Shown here: positions 49,311-62,875 of the stretch, in pieces
How positions within the stretch are numbered: the stretch's first letter is position 1
Layout of the letters: the number at the start of each line of letters is the position of its first letter
Origin: Epiperipatus broadwayi
Lineage: Eukaryota > Onychophora > Udeonychophora > Euonychophora > Peripatidae
Assembly (NCBI GenBank): GCA_028023455.1
Contig: JAQFVV010000112.1
Location: 558,001 to 622,000, forward strand
DNA length: 64,000 nucleotides
Direction: 5' to 3'
The notes under the pieces: generated by a model
Databases searched by the model: none
The model's input: the letters and a program-made list of their open reading frames with translations, nothing else
Told to the model about the DNA's origin: nothing
Position numbers and translations under genes: made by a program

Positions 49311-49990
49311 TGCTTGTCAAGTGTTCTTTTTATTCTCCAGCATAATTCTGCTGCTTCTTCTAAAGGCAATTTTTGAGTGACTTCCTTGGTGGTTGCCATT
49401 ATACCTAATAAAAGGATATTAGATGGTGTTATGGCAAAGTTTAATTTTCTTTCAAGAATGGAAATTTCAGTATCTGTTAGATGTTTAGAACTGAGATTTT
49501 TAATAAATGAAGTTGATATACTACTTGGTACATTATGATTTTTAATATGACATGTAGGTTAGCAAGTTTCTTCTTTTGGTTACTTGGTACATTATGATTT
49601 TTGATATGACATGTAGGTTAGCAAGTTTCTTCTTTTGGCATTCGTTTATTTTTCCATGCAATGTATAATATGGTTTTCTTAATGCTTGAGAAACTCTCAT
49701 GAAGTCTTCATCAGTAAGTTTATTTTTTTAGAAAGCATTTTACATTATTAATGGAATGCATTGTTTGATACTTAGAAATTTTTTCTCTTAGCAGAGCTTC
49801 ACTTGCCCTTTTAGTAATTTTCTCAGCTCTCTGGGAGTGAGTTGAAGATTTTAGTTGCAAATCTTTAGGAATTATCCCTTTAGATTTATATAAGAAAGTT
49901 AAATGATTTTCTACTTTGGCCAGTTTTAGGCATAAATTTTAAAAAATAATTTTATCTGGAAGTAAAGAACTCTGATACATCTTTTTAAAA
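49310..49990 (-). pseudogene. Penelope-like N-terminal region remnant
   Basis: Pieces such as LNFAITPSNILL and ATTKEVTQKLPLEEAAELCW match the N-terminal part typical of Penelope-like proteins (GLNFAxTP, then an acidic helix). A Lys-rich helix with FLYKSKGIIPKDLQL lies further upstream. The 59-bp duplication at 49522-49639 shifts the frame. Confidence 0.7.
49522..49639. repeat. 59-bp tandem duplication within the Penelope-like element
   Basis: TACTTGGTACATTATGATTT and the following TATGACATGTAGGTTAGC repeat at 59-bp spacing with one difference. The length is not a multiple of three. Confidence 0.93.
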
Positions 49991-50260
49991 GATTGAGATT
50001 ATACAAAAATATTGGACAGAGAAGAAAAAGTACAAAAAAAAAATTTAAAGAAGCTGCTCACATGACAATGGCAAAAAATCCCGTAAGCCAACCTAGTGTG
50101 ATTATACATAATGTATGAAAAACATTAATCAATTTTGCTTTTAGGACAAAGTGGAGAAATCAGGAGGAACCTCATAGACAAGTATATGAAATTTCTAATG
50201 ACTGTTGCCTTTGACAGGATGGTTCAGTTGGTTAGAGCATTATCTTCAAATTCAATACTC

Positions 50261-50438
50261 AAGAATCTAAGAGTCTAGGTTCGAATTCCATGCTAGTACT
50301 GTCACTGGTCAGGCCAGCAATACCTGAAGAAGAAGGGGAAATAAAACCTTGAAATGTTGTGCATATACTAACCTGTCTAAGTGCTATTACTAACAACTGA
50401 GTGTATTTGGAATATTTAAATAAAAATTTTTTAAAGAC
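50261..50438 (+). mobile_element. 178-bp short retroposon with 11-bp target duplication
   Basis: Bounded by exact ATTCAATACTC copies at 50250-50260 and 50439-50449. It carries a box-B-like GGTTCGAATTCC near 50279, a hammerhead-like motif in the middle and an A/T-rich tail. It is inserted at the edge of the Penelope-like element, just past the right inverted repeat. Size, duplication and motif fit a SINE or an animal retrozyme; no second copy is in the window. Confidence 0.7.
50324..50365 (+). ncRNA. Hammerhead-like ribozyme motif
   Basis: CTGAAGA (50324-50330), a 4-bp stem AAGG/CCTT (50333-50336, 50347-50350) with a 10-nt loop, GAAA (50351-50354), then a short stem III ATG/CAT (50354-50356, 50362-50364) with A at the cleavage position (50365). 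Short stem III is known for hammerheads of Penelope-like elements and retrozymes. Stem I pairing is weak by eye. Confidence 0.45.
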
Positions 50439-50449
50439 ATTCAATACTC

Positions 50450-51451
50450 CTATTAGATGATGGAAGCAGTCCAATATAAAAATACAACTAAAACACCGTC
50501 ATCACAAACCTTTAGGAAAACAATGTACCTTTACTATTTAAATTATCTCAAGAATTTAAAAAGTCTATGTTTAAACAATAAAAAGTACTTCTGCACTTCC
50601 AAATAACAATAATAAAAACGTCATTGACTATACATGCTTTGTAAACCTGCTATGTTGTGAAACAGTGTTTGGAGAACATTTGTGCTTGTTAATATACAAT
50701 TACTACACATTATTCTACTGTGATATGTGATCTAAGATTCAAATAAGCAGTGATGATTTTTTCAAGCAAATTTATAAATTTTTAGTAGTGATCCAATAAA
50801 AGATAAAACAGTTTTTAAACAATTTATCACATGGTAAAACTCTCTTCAACATATAAGACTAGTGATTGAACATTTTCCATTTTGCTTTATCTTCTAGCTA
50901 ACAATAGTTATATAACCAGTACTGCTCTGTATTAGCTAAATCGATTAAAGGCTGGCTAACTAAATAAAAATTCTAAATTCAGAAAAAGATTTCAAGTTTT
51001 ACCTGGTATCAATTTGAACCCAGATCATGACATAGTAGACAAATCTGTTCTGTGACCATCCAGTATTGGTAACTAAATAGTAATCTGTTTTATTTTGGGA
51101 CAATTCAGATCAGATGAATGTAAATGGGCTGATGAAAAAAAAGTTCTCTTTACTCCAAAGTCAACCTTTTAACTTTATCTCTGAAAATAACTTTAAGAAC
51201 AAGCACAGAAAATCATGTGACATTTTGTTTTGATGAATCATAAAATACTATTAAAATATGGTTTGACTTTCATTAATGATGAAAACAGTATAACAAGAAG
51301 TTTGAATTATTAAATAAAATTAATATGGAAAAGTACAATTTAATGCTTTTTTTTTTAAGAAAACTTTCATTTTTAGAAAATAGTATACAATATTTACACA
51401 AACATATGTACACACACAATGCTCATAAAAATTATTTTTTATTTATTTTAG
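50450..51451. other. Gene-free end of intron 2
   Basis: A - strand box-B-like GGTTCAAATTG near 51003-51016 suggests one more tRNA-derived relic. The final bases form the branch/pyrimidine region and TTTTAG acceptor of exon C. Confidence 0.4.
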
Positions 51452-51560
51452 GAAATGATTTAGCTCGTGTACTTCGCTGGGGTCCAGGATACACTGGAGG
51501 TGAAGATCCACTTAATTTATTACGAGATGTAATTGAAGCTGAAGAGATAAGGTTGGACAG
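51452..51560 (+). CDS. DGKQ: Diacylglycerol kinase theta-like, catalytic-domain exon C
   Basis: This exon completes the recognisable DAGK catalytic signature. Seen: in phase with the previous exon it reads NDLARVLRWGPGYTGGEDP, then LNLLRDVIEAEEIRLDR. NDLARVLRW is the conserved segment after the PLGTG loop, and the closing EIRLDR normally precedes a Trp and the accessory half of the kinase. The donor is AG|GTAAGA at 51561, a strong consensus, leaving a partial Arg codon. The next exon, expected to begin with Trp, was searched for by eye through the right end and not found, so the intron probably continues beyond the window. No base substitution breaks the frame in any of the three exons, so the gene looks functional here. 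Confidence 0.95.
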
Positions 51561-54446
51561 GTAAGAACCAAAATGGTATTCAGACTGTGTATATGTGTAT
51601 CTCACATATGCTATCCTATTGCTTATTAAACATGAAAATATATCTTTATTTTTCAAGGCTTTTCTGGATTTTTTTTTATTAATTGGCCTTTATTTTTTGG
51701 TGCCAAAATTCCTGAATTTTGCTACCTGTCATTATTACACTTCTGGTGTCTTATTATCCACAATACTTTCTGCCAATAAGTCATATATTATGTCATTCAC
51801 ATTTTCCTCTTCCACTAGATCAAGCAAAAAAAAACTTGTCTATCATAGAGTTTTCATTTTAAAAATGATCATATCTCTAAAAAATATTCTCTATCACAGG
51901 GTTTTCTTGTTATACTTTATTTTTAATAATCTTATCTAGAGGGGCATTGATTATTAGATGTCTTTCAATTTTTTTATTATTGATCTTTAATGCACACAAT
52001 GTATGATTTTAGACCATATTAGTATCTATATTTTTTTTATTAGCAAAAAGTCTTTCAAAGATAGTGTATGAATATAATACTTATATGATACACATTAGGC
52101 TTGTTACATTTAAGATATCTGATTTCAAGACCTGTGGATAATCTAAATCAATGAATAATTCTGAATGCTATATTATGTATTGTGAGAGTATGCAATAGTA
52201 TCACATAAGTATATATGATTAGTATATACTTTATTATTTTTTTATATTGTTGTTTTAATAAAGTTAAAACAAGTAGAAATAACTAATTTTTCATTCATTG
52301 ATATAATACCATTGTTTAAACTAATAAAATTCATAAACTAAAACATTGACATAGAGATAACCTTTAAAGTCAAGTCTCAGCCTAGGAACTAATGCAAAGG
52401 AAATGAAATTAAAAATTCAATTATTGATTATTAAAATGTAAATACTAATTAAAGAATGTAAAAAATGTGAAAACCAAATGATATGTGCAGCACATGCTAT
52501 TGGAAGTTGATTTTGCTATAAATACTGAATTAAAATTTTTATTAAAAATTTTATCTTTTGCCGATGTACTAGCTACTTTGTACAATAATTTTTACTGTGT
52601 TCGAATATAGAATACTTATAAAAGATAGGTCCATAATTTGAACGATTTTCTTAGTGAAGAAAAGTTTTATTAGACAACAAATTCTAATATTACCCAAATA
52701 GAAGAGTAAATAAATTACTCTCTATTAATATTATTCATATTTTCTAAATGAAATTATATTTTTTTATTAATTAAAAAGCTTATAAAATCATTCTAAATTG
52801 GAATTCTGAAACAGATAAACTTTTTCAGAAAACATTTATATATTCAAACCAAGATTAATTTAAGAAGATTATATCTATAATGAAAGAAATGCCTTGTAAC
52901 TAAACTTCACTTGTCATAGGATACATAATGCTATTGGTTTAACCAAAGATAAATGTAATTGTTTATTCTTACTGAAATGCCTAAAAGTTATATGAATTTC
53001 ATCTATATAATCTAAATGAAGCTCCAGTTGGTAATGAAATCGTTTGTGGAAGATCTCAACATCACGCAAGAAGAATGTTTAGGAACCTCCAAGGAATAAA
53101 GAACTTTATTCTTCTCAAACATGGAAATGAATGGGACAGGAATATAAATTTCATTATATCACATTCTCTGCATGAAGTGTCATTTAAAAACATTAATTTT
53201 ATTTCCTTTGTTACTAAAATCCTTTGCCTTTAGAATAATTGATTTATGAAAGACTAAATGAAGATAAATAGAAGATCATGAAGTCAAATATTTTTTTGTA
53301 TTTAATAAAATTTAGGTCTTCTATGAAAGCGACTTGGCATGGGTTTAAAATGAAATACAAAAGTAAACTTAATATGAAGGTAAGGGTTTATCATTCTTCA
53401 TATTGGATTTATTTATGACATTGACAGAACATTGTTGTTACTAATTTAATTAACATGATAATGTATGTTTGTTATTAGTTGTGTAAATGACTAATATCCT
53501 GTATGAAAGATTTTCTATTTCTTAATGATGATTTTACATAGGAATGGTCTCATGAAGTTGGAATTCTCTCATATAAATTGTTTAAAATAATATTATTATT
53601 TATTTCTATATCTATTAAATTAATTATTAGCTAGTTTAGTATTTTTATAATTTTTTTTTTTGTAAATTATAAAAATTTGTTTATTATGTAATACGTTAGT
53701 AGAATCTGTTCGTGTTATAATAAATATCTACTATAGAAATATGGAAAGGCATTAACTATTTAATATTATAAAATAGTAGAGATGGAAACAAATCTTTATA
53801 ATTATTTTTGTTATATTAAATAAATTTAAAGAAGTTTCTAATTTATTTAATTTATCTCTTCATTTTATGAAACCAAAATAAAGTCAAACATATATACCCA
53901 TACACATATATTATAGTTATTTAATATCCTAATAACTTAGTTGATATAAAATATACTGAGATTATATTGAGTATTATCATTGCTGTAAAATTGATGGAAA
54001 CCCCTGAAGAGAATTAACTGCAACTTCTCCCTGAGTTTGAATTTTGAGCATAATGGAACAATTAGTAAAGGTGAAAGTTAGAATGATTTATTTTATATTA
54101 ATATCTATATTACATATTTAATATTAAATTATTACTATTGAAGTAGATTCAATTTTGGATTAAATTTAAATCATCTTATTCACAACATCCTATGTGAAGA
54201 CCTAATATCTGATCATAGTGAGGTGCGATCACTTTGATGTTTCCTTAGGGAAATTCCTGTACCATTACAGTATATTAAACAATATCAACTACTTAACTCT
54301 AAACTTTTATTTAAATTTCTAATTAGCATCAACTGCTAATTGTTCTTGTAATCAGGTCAAAAAAAATTGAAATACAATTAATATTTAAACAATAACACCT
54401 TACTCACAATTCAAAGTAATCACAGTACCTTTGATTTATGGTTAAT
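51561..54446. other. Gene-free start of intron 3
   Basis: AT-rich, no recognisable coding or repeat ends. Confidence 0.45.
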
Positions 54447-54719
54447 ACAGTAGCAAACTCTCAACACATTAGTGCTACCTAGTTTAAACCATAATAATCA
54501 ATTAGATGCTAGAAGGTTTGAGCATAAAATCCCTATCTAGTGCCTACTCATGCAATACCTCCAGTCTAGTTTCTAGCTTGTGGCTTTCAACATTGATCAG
54601 CCTTAGATATAAAAGCACTGCACCTAGATCTTTGGATCTAATGCAATAAAGATATACGCTCAAAATGAAAACCATGGATTTCATAGAATGATACTACTGT
54701 ATGGAGAGTTTGCTACTGT
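54447..54719. mobile_element. Short terminal-inverted-repeat element, copy 2
   Basis: Terminal inverted repeats ACAGTAGCAAACTCTC... of about 25 bp, with a changed outer sequence relative to copy 1. The interior matches 23865-24167 in the same orientation, including ATAAAATCCCTATCTAGTGC. Flanks read TTAAT and TTTA. The hammerhead-like core is more degraded (CTGATCA; GAAAC kept). Confidence 0.78.
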
Positions 54720-57700
54720 TTTAGAAGCTTGTGTAAACATAGAAAATGATGGTCATGTGATCTTTTAGTGGCTTAATTATGGTTAAGGTATTATGATTAA
54801 ATGTTAACTGGGTTTTTATTTTATATTGTATTTGTTTTGACTTGGTGAAGTTCGATTGATCATTAGAAATGTGGATAATAGTTTGAAATTAAGTATTTAG
54901 TGTTGCTCAATTATTTTTATTTTTTTGCCATTTGGATTTAATGTTAATACTATGTATAGAATACAGATATTAACATGTATTTATAGCGCTGTATATATTT
55001 ATGATACGACTCAATTTAGAAATTATGTAATATGTTAAGACATCAGTAAACATATATATATAAAATATGTGCAAACATTTTGGCAATATTGTATTTAAAA
55101 ATATTTATGTACTCCATAAACCTATTTTTATTACACACTTCTGAATTTTTATGTAATAAAAATAGGTTCATAAAATATTGTAATATTTTGAAATACAGAT
55201 TTTAAATTATTAGAGCATATGATATATTAATAATTTTTAACATTAATATTTTTACAATTATTATTATTTAGCATATGGACTTTTTGACAGCATACCTATT
55301 AATAAAATATCATAAAGAAAAAGTCCTTCAATTCTGCCACTTTAGCCATAAATTCACCAGTCATTAATTATGTAGCTCACAGTGTTTTTCTAAATTTACA
55401 TAAATCAGTGACTCATAAATTCCACTTATGATGCAGATGATTGCAACAATTATGGATTATCCTGGATCTCTTGATGAGACTCCTGGTTAAACATAAATTT
55501 TTATGTATATTAGTTAAGATATTAACAAAAATAAAGTTACTTTTTTTTTTCATTCTTTTTGTGATAAAAATCGATAACAGTAATATTCAAACGATAATTG
55601 TCTATAATAGTAAATTGATTACCTGTAATTTCAAACACATCTTATTACAAAACTATAATCTGGTATACTCGTGTGATATGATGAAAATATAATGATATTT
55701 ATACCAAACAGCTACAATATAAATTTAAAAAGTACATTTTTTTTATTAATTTCTATGTTTTTATCCCAAACCATATTAAATGGATCAATAGATTGTTTTA
55801 AGAGAGTCGACACAAATGTCTTGCAATAATATGAAGCAATATGTTATCTGTAATCCATATATATGAAGACATGGAATAAATTTGCATAAATTACTACCCA
55901 GTTTTAAAAAAATCACAACTCAGACCAACACTTCTAAGATAGGCTATGGATATGGGATCATAAGGTTCCCAAAAGCACTCAGCCTTATAATTTTCTTGAG
56001 ATTCAGCTTCACTTGTTTGCGTAACATGCAATTTGTAACTTACTACTCAAAGGTGAAGTATAAACAGAAATTTTATTTCAATATGAAAAATATATAAATC
56101 ACCTTATATAATTATAAAAGAATACTATCTATTTTACACAGACACTGTAGATTAACTATGTTCCACTTTAAGTTATGAAATTTTATACTTTATGTATCAT
56201 AGGAAAATGCTTTGATAGTTCACTAAGTTTCAAAAAAAAATTTGTGTATCTCAAGGATAAAAATCACTAATTTGTATAGTATTTCTTTTGTATTGAATTC
56301 AAACATTTAAAAAATTTTTTATCATTGTGTGTGTTTATCTATGTATGGGTGTATATATTGACCAGGTCCCCTGAATATGTGTTGTTTAACTGGGTTTAAA
56401 TACCTTTTAACATAACCTTTTAAAGTCTTTTGGGAATCTAAAGTTTAATAAGTTTAACATTTACTTTAATAGTATGGTAACAGACCAGCCCTTCGAGCAG
56501 AGGGAAGAATACCATTGATAGCATAGCCATAAATGATACCCATGGCCAGATCATGCTATACAAAGCATAATATTTTCTGACTGTGGCACACCTCGACTGC
56601 TGGAATCAAACCCCTGCCATCCAAAGCATTTTATTTGAGGATCAAACTCAGGCACCAACTAACCATATGTTATATAGTTGGCATGATTCAGATGACAGGC
56701 ACACAATCCAATTCTTGAAATATCTCAAGCTAACTCATATTCTTAATCAGGATCCAGCACATTTACTTAACACATATGAATTATTTATAACTTTAAATTC
56801 ATGGTGATGCAATGATAAGAGAGAAAGAATAGACCAAATAATATTTAAGCAAACATTAATATTTATTCAAGCACACATTTATCTAATATAATATAACAAT
56901 GTAATATTTTACATAAAGAAATATAAATGATTAGTTTCAGGCTAAATTTTATAATAGTCATTTATTAATTAAAGTTCACTTAAAAATAAATATAAAGTGT
57001 CTATAGACAAGTATCAAAATATATTTACCTAGTTTTTTATGATTCTCTGTTTCCAACTGGTTGGCTTTTTGGGTTTCATCAATGGTTTCAGGGTTTGTTT
57101 TCTATTTGTTGTCTCTTGACAATGGGAGAGTTTGTGGCAACGTCTATTTCACCATTTTGGCATCAGTTTCCATCTAGGGTTCAGATGGGACAGTTGATTT
57201 GCAGAGGACTTTTGGAGCCCGAAGCCTGTCAAACACTTCTAAAATGATCTAGCACTGCATATTGTTAGTTCTGCAGTTTTTCAATATTTTCTACAGCAGT
57301 AATGAATGGTTCTATTTGTCCTTAGATTTCTGAACCTCTGGAGCTAATGTAATGAGTCAATCACAAAATGAAGACTGGAATGATTCACAGACTCAAGAGC
57401 AGAATAATTTGATCACAAAGTGAAGGCCAGAATAAATAACAATAGCTGGTGGTGACTTTATATACCCCTCTCATTGTTTTAATTTATTATTATTTCCAAT
57501 TTTGATGTAATTTGAATATGTTTTTTTTTAATTAATTTTTACATTTCATTTTATTTAATTGATTTTTACATTTGCTTCAATCTAATGTTTTCTTAGATTA
57601 ATCTACTATCGCTTTTATGAGATAGATTACATGTTTTTCTTTTAATTAATTCAATCAATAATCCTACTAGTATTCCACATTAATTAATTAATCTTTTTAT

Positions 57701-57969
57701 TTTTGATTTCTACTAAGATTTATTTTTACACATTTATTCCACTAACTTATTTTTACTTTATAAAACAAAGAGAGTTTTCTTTAAAAAGGAGAGTTTTTAT
57801 AACTTTTCCTACTCCATTCTCTTTTTTAAAAAAATACAACAGCAATCTTTCTTTTATTTTACAAAATTGCATTTTAAAAATCTACTTCTGAAATAATTCT
57901 TTAAATAAAGTTAATCATATATATTTTTAAAAAAAATATGAAACATGTAATGCAGACATATGTAGTTGT
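54720..57969. other. Gene-free intron sequence
   Basis: Nothing firm. Moderately G+C-richer patches near 56480-56760 and 57050-57260 may be old element debris; - strand GGTTTGATTCC near 56600 is box-B-like. Confidence 0.4.
55121..55166. repeat. 15-bp inverted repeat hairpin
   Basis: CCTATTTTTATTACA and its exact reverse complement are separated by 16 bases. Confidence 0.85.
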
Positions 57970-58051
57970 ATATATATTTCTTACTAGCATTACAATATAT
58001 ATATATTCTGATATATATTTCTTACTAGCATTACAATATATATATATTCTG
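57970..58051. repeat. 41-bp tandem duplication
   Basis: TTTCTTACTAGCATTACAAT repeated 41 bp apart with identical flanking TA runs. Confidence 0.93.
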
Positions 58052-61000
58052 ACCTTGTAATTTATGCATCCTCACTTCCAGATAGTATAAGATATAAATA
58101 AAACAGGTTCTAGCTCAGTTATTAGTTAATAACTAAAATTTCAGTATTAAAATTAAAATATTTCACTAGCTCAAATTTACAATATGAATAAGGTTCAATT
58201 TATAAAAAATGAATTAAATAAATATTTAATATTTTCATGAGACTTGAAGTGAAAATACAGGTGACAAGATAGATTACATTGAGTCAATATCCTACTGGAT
58301 ACTACCTCAATGGCATAAGAACACTATCCCCCCTTATTACTATCTCAAATAACAAACTCATAGTATTCTTACGACTTTAATAACTTCTACTCACTAAGAT
58401 TAAACTAATAATTAAATCTTAATCTTCTATTTAATAATAATAATCTAGCTCAAATAAAATAATCTCAGGTTCATAAAGTTTATTCTAAATTAATAAAAAT
58501 ACGGTAGTAAAATATGAGAAGGGATTTTATGTCATAATCTACTACACTTAAACTAATAATAATAAATAACAATAATAATATTCTTCATGTAATGATATAA
58601 TAAATACGTGGCAGCATTCTAATAATCTGACAAACAAAATATGTGTGGCAACTGATAGCATATAATTTAATATAATATTGTGATAACTGATTCATGACCA
58701 ATAAACAATGTAAGATTATGATTATTTAATTATAATGAATACCAATAAAATATTTTAAAATTCTTAAAATAATTCTTTATTTATCTTTTGTGCAAAACTA
58801 TATATTTGTTTCAGTTATTATGCATATATCGTGTTTTCATGCAGCAATGTGGAGAAATAAATAACTCTGACACCAAATTTTTTAAATAACAAAATTTAAC
58901 AAAGTTTATTACTAACAATAAATAACTAAACAATTTATTTACAGTATTTACAGTGGATATCCTTAACCATTTTTATTTTACAGTTTGATCTACCTGGTTA
59001 TAAAAAAAATAATTTATCTTTCAATTATATTTTATTTAGATTTAGGACAAAATAAAAAAAAAATGTTATTATTTGGTTTCTCATCATGGTTAACTTATTA
59101 CAAGTATATTTATCTACTTTATTAGCAACAACATTTTATCCTTAATATTATTAAACTATCTTATTTTTTAAAAAAATTTCATATTTAGAACAAACATTCT
59201 ATAGAATAACAAAATTTTATAATGAGTATGGACTTCTTAAAATATAAAGATTTCATCTTGCAAAGTCAAAGATGTTACACAAAATATTATCCAAAATTCA
59301 GTACTAGATTTTAGTATTTATCACACAATGTTTACTAATCATCATATATTCTTCTTTAAGCCTTACTTTAATATGATATAAGTTTAATCATCAATACATG
59401 TCTGTTAATCAATACACAAAAAATATACTTTGCATATTGTTTACATAATTTACTTTGTACTATTGTATTTTAAAATATGCAATACTTATTTTCCCTCTTA
59501 ACAAAAAATAATACTAAAGCATTTTAAAATTATTATCACTTTAAAGAAATATCTTTGTTCAGATACCTTATTTTAAAAAAAAAAAATATATTTCATTTCC
59601 GAAATAAAATTCAAAATATGTTTGATGATTCTTTTCTTTCCTAGGATACTTTGGATTTTCAATTTTAAGTTATAATATTCTGCTCCTTATCAGCAAATAA
59701 ACTAATCTTATCCAAAAAACGATAGCACAACCTTAGTTCTAAATTATTTATCATTTCTTTTAAAATATCTTACTAAACGATGCAGTTACATGAAATAAAG
59801 ATAGCGAAAACAGATGTATAGGATTAAGGAAGAAAGCTAGAGTATTATTCTTAACACATCTCAAAATCATGGCACAGTGCAAAGAGGTAGGACATTTATC
59901 TGCCTAATATCCTCTAGTACAGGGAAGATGTTAAAGCTATTTCTTCAGCTTTTTTAAAACATCAAATATTTAAAGTAATATAAACACTGTCCAATAAAAT
60001 GTGTATCAGTCATATGGCTATGTTAACTATGCTGATAACCACATAAAGACTAAATATTATTTCCATTCCTTATAACATCCTATTTTTTAAAAATACATCA
60101 TCTTGGTTTCCTGTTCACTAAGTACTTCCAAGCCACTATTTCAACATTATTTCTCAAGATTTTTCTACATCTTACATCAATAAATAACTGTCTGCATTTA
60201 CAAAAACAATAAATAAAATTCATTAATAGTTAAACAATCTAGCTGTTCCATAAGAAAAGTCTGCTTACTTCATTGCTCTGTATGTTTAATCATATACGAT
60301 CTACTTAGACAATATTTGAATATCCCATATCATAAAAATTTTAAAAGAATCACATAATTATTTATTATGTTGGATTATATCACTAATAAAAAAAATCAAA
60401 AAAAATTGTCGTATGCATATTTTCAAATCAATCCTATCTCATAATGTTTTTTTTAAAATGTTGTATAAAAATGCGTTACATATAATTTAAAAAAACTTTT
60501 ACACTTCATTCTTCCAATTTATGGATGATCTAAAGAAAACAAAATATATACATTATAAAATTATTAATAGTTATTATTATTACCAATAACCTTTATCTAG
60601 TCATCGTGTTCAGTAGGCTTCCTTTGTCCACTTGAGCATTGCAGATATAAAAAAAAAATTCATACCCATACACTTTATATTAAAATATTTTTTAGCTAAA
60701 TTATTAGATTGTTATATTATAAGATTTTAATATTAACAAATTAATGTTTTTATGTTTTTCCTAATCTTATATAAAATTTTAGATTTAAATTAGGTCAACA
60801 AAATAAAAAGAATCAAAACTATAGTTACATATTTTCTTGACGATAGTTCTGATAAGTCCAAAATGCTTATTATTTTCTCTAGAGTTTTTAAAAATGTTCT
60901 CCAAGTGCGTTAAAGTTTAAAATAAAATAATTATCAATCCATTTAGTAAAATTTAGAAAATAATCCTTGGTTTTCATTTTTAGGATGATAATATTAATTA

Positions 61001-62689
61001 ATCCCGTGAAGCTTCTTAATCTTCTCTACCAATATTCTCTGCGTATCCGATGCATCAATCCATCTAATTTAACTTTAAAAATATTCGATGAATTTTTAAA
61101 TACTATTTGTATTTCCATGGATCCATTTTTTTTTTATTCATCTATGTGTTCACTTTTTATCTATGTTTCCTTCTGGGTACATTTAAAACTTTCGTTTGGT
61201 ATTTTATAAATCTCTTTTAAAATAAAAACTTCAAATACTTTTGAACAAATCTTTTCCAAGTACATTTTAAATAATTCGAAGACCGGATATTTAAATATCA
61301 AAACGCTTCTATAACATAATCTCCTGGGTTCTTTCTTAAATTTTGCTCTCGAAAATATCTTTTTTTTAAAAAAAAAAAAATGTTACCTTTAGAAAGGATA
61401 TAACATTTTACTCCGTTGAATATCATATTATAAAATAATTCATGCAATATATGATTATCTTATTACCATTTTAAAAATATCTTGAATAAGCTTATAAATC
61501 ATACGTTTCAATACATTTTTAGACTCCGTATAATGTCCGAGCTGTGGTTTTTTTTATGTACCAAAAAAAATTCTCCGGTTATGCATAAATAAAGCTGTAT
61601 CAATAAATATTCAAATATTTCTTCAGCATTACAATTTCTATCCATTTTATTTTGTAGTATATCCATTTTTTATTGCTTAGTTTAGGTTAAACTTTTAGAT
61701 AAAATACTACTGGTAAGTAACTTTTAAAAATTAGAAAATCATATTGAACGAAATTATTAAAATATTTTTAGTTTATACTCCCTTTTGCAAAAAATATATT
61801 TTTAAAATTATCAATTAGTTTTTTGCAGATAAAGTTATAAGAAAGTACTAAAAAAAATTGACTAAAATAAAAGATTTTAAAAATACTATCTTTTGATAGT
61901 TATAATTTACCTCTCTCCGGTTTCAATACATTATTAATCTCCCGCTCTAACTTAGTTACAACTATATTTATCGTCTGTAAAAAAATACCTATTCTTATTG
62001 TTCAATTCTTACCCCAACTTGAAAACAAATTTACATATTTCCAATTTATAGTAGAATTATATTTGAAAAATAAAATGATGACATAATGAACCTAAAACAT
62101 TACTTAAAATATTACTTTTAAATAAATTATTATTTTACTAAAACTATTTAAACTTTTAAAATAACATTTAATAACTTATTCCATTTATAATATTCAATTT
62201 ATCTATTTTTATTTAAATAAAATATTTAATTTTTATATATCTGTATTCATCTTTATTACATTACTTAAAACATTACATACAATAGTTAACTTAATGTTTA
62301 ATACTATTTACTTTTATGATAGGCAATAATTCTATCCAATTCTATAATATAACTTTTAAAATATTTTAAACTTTGTTATTATTTCAAACAAGCATGTATG
62401 TGATAGTATACATTAAAAAAAAAAATCACGTGATTATAACTTTGACAGACGATTTTTAATCTATTTCTCTGCCTAGACTAACAAAATTGATACACTTATT
62501 ATATTATATAAAATAATTATAAAAAATTTGGAAGAATAATTTAGAAAATATAGAACTAGATATAATTTCCACCGTCACAAAGTTTATTTTAAAATATACT
62601 ATATTAATTTTTTTGTTTATTAAATATGATTATAAATTTAAACACTGTATTTATTAACTATAAGTTTTAAACTATTGTAACGGTCAGAA
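58052..62689. other. Gene-free AT-rich intron sequence
   Basis: Very AT-rich with homopolymer runs; no element or coding recognised. Confidence 0.45.
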
Positions 62690-62875
62690 AACGTGTGACT
62701 CGTAAACATAGTGCAGAATTCGACCACCATACAGAACAGCAGCACCATCGAGTAGCGAAGCCACCCGTGGTACTGAGTTCGAGCATAGTTTATCGATTCC
62801 ACAATACAATCCATGAAACAACGCATCTGATGCGACATTAGTAAATATTTCCTTAGGCACGGTGGTCAGGGAGAT
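62690..62875. other. Compositionally distinct CpG-containing island A
   Basis: Clearly richer in G+C and CpG than the kilobases before it. The - strand is open in two frames here, one reading LCSNSVPRVASLLDGAAVLY, but neither shows a family I recognise. It could be a host exon, an element fragment or an old gene copy. Confidence 0.35.

Larger units (their letters stand above)
47573..50243 (-). mobile_element. Penelope-like element, decayed but with all main domains
   Basis: A ~2.67-kb block whose ends are inverted repeats of about 115 bp (47573-47689 against 50130-50243), including AGTGGAGAAATCAGGAGGAA and TTAGAGCATTA. The - strand encodes, in order, the N-terminal region, reverse transcriptase and a C-terminal GIY-YIG endonuclease. 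Several frameshifts and stops, plus a 59-bp tandem duplication, inactivate it. Confidence 0.88.
15464..51451 (+). other. DGK intron 2 (about 36 kb)
   Basis: It runs from a GTATAA donor at 15464 to a TTTATTTTAG acceptor ending at 51451. It splits the kinase core between PLGTG and NDLARVLRW. Nearly all recognisable content is mobile-element debris on both strands, listed separately. No alternative exon was recognised. Confidence 0.85.

Noticed and set aside
49690-49720. CTGATGAAGACTTCATGAG (- strand) as a hammerhead core
   Set aside because: It is coding sequence of the Penelope-like N-terminal region and lacks GAAA after the hairpin.
62638-62838. 66-aa - strand frame starting MSHQMRCFMDC
   Set aside because: A neighbouring frame is equally open over the same island and neither has a recognisable domain; recorded only as a compositional island.
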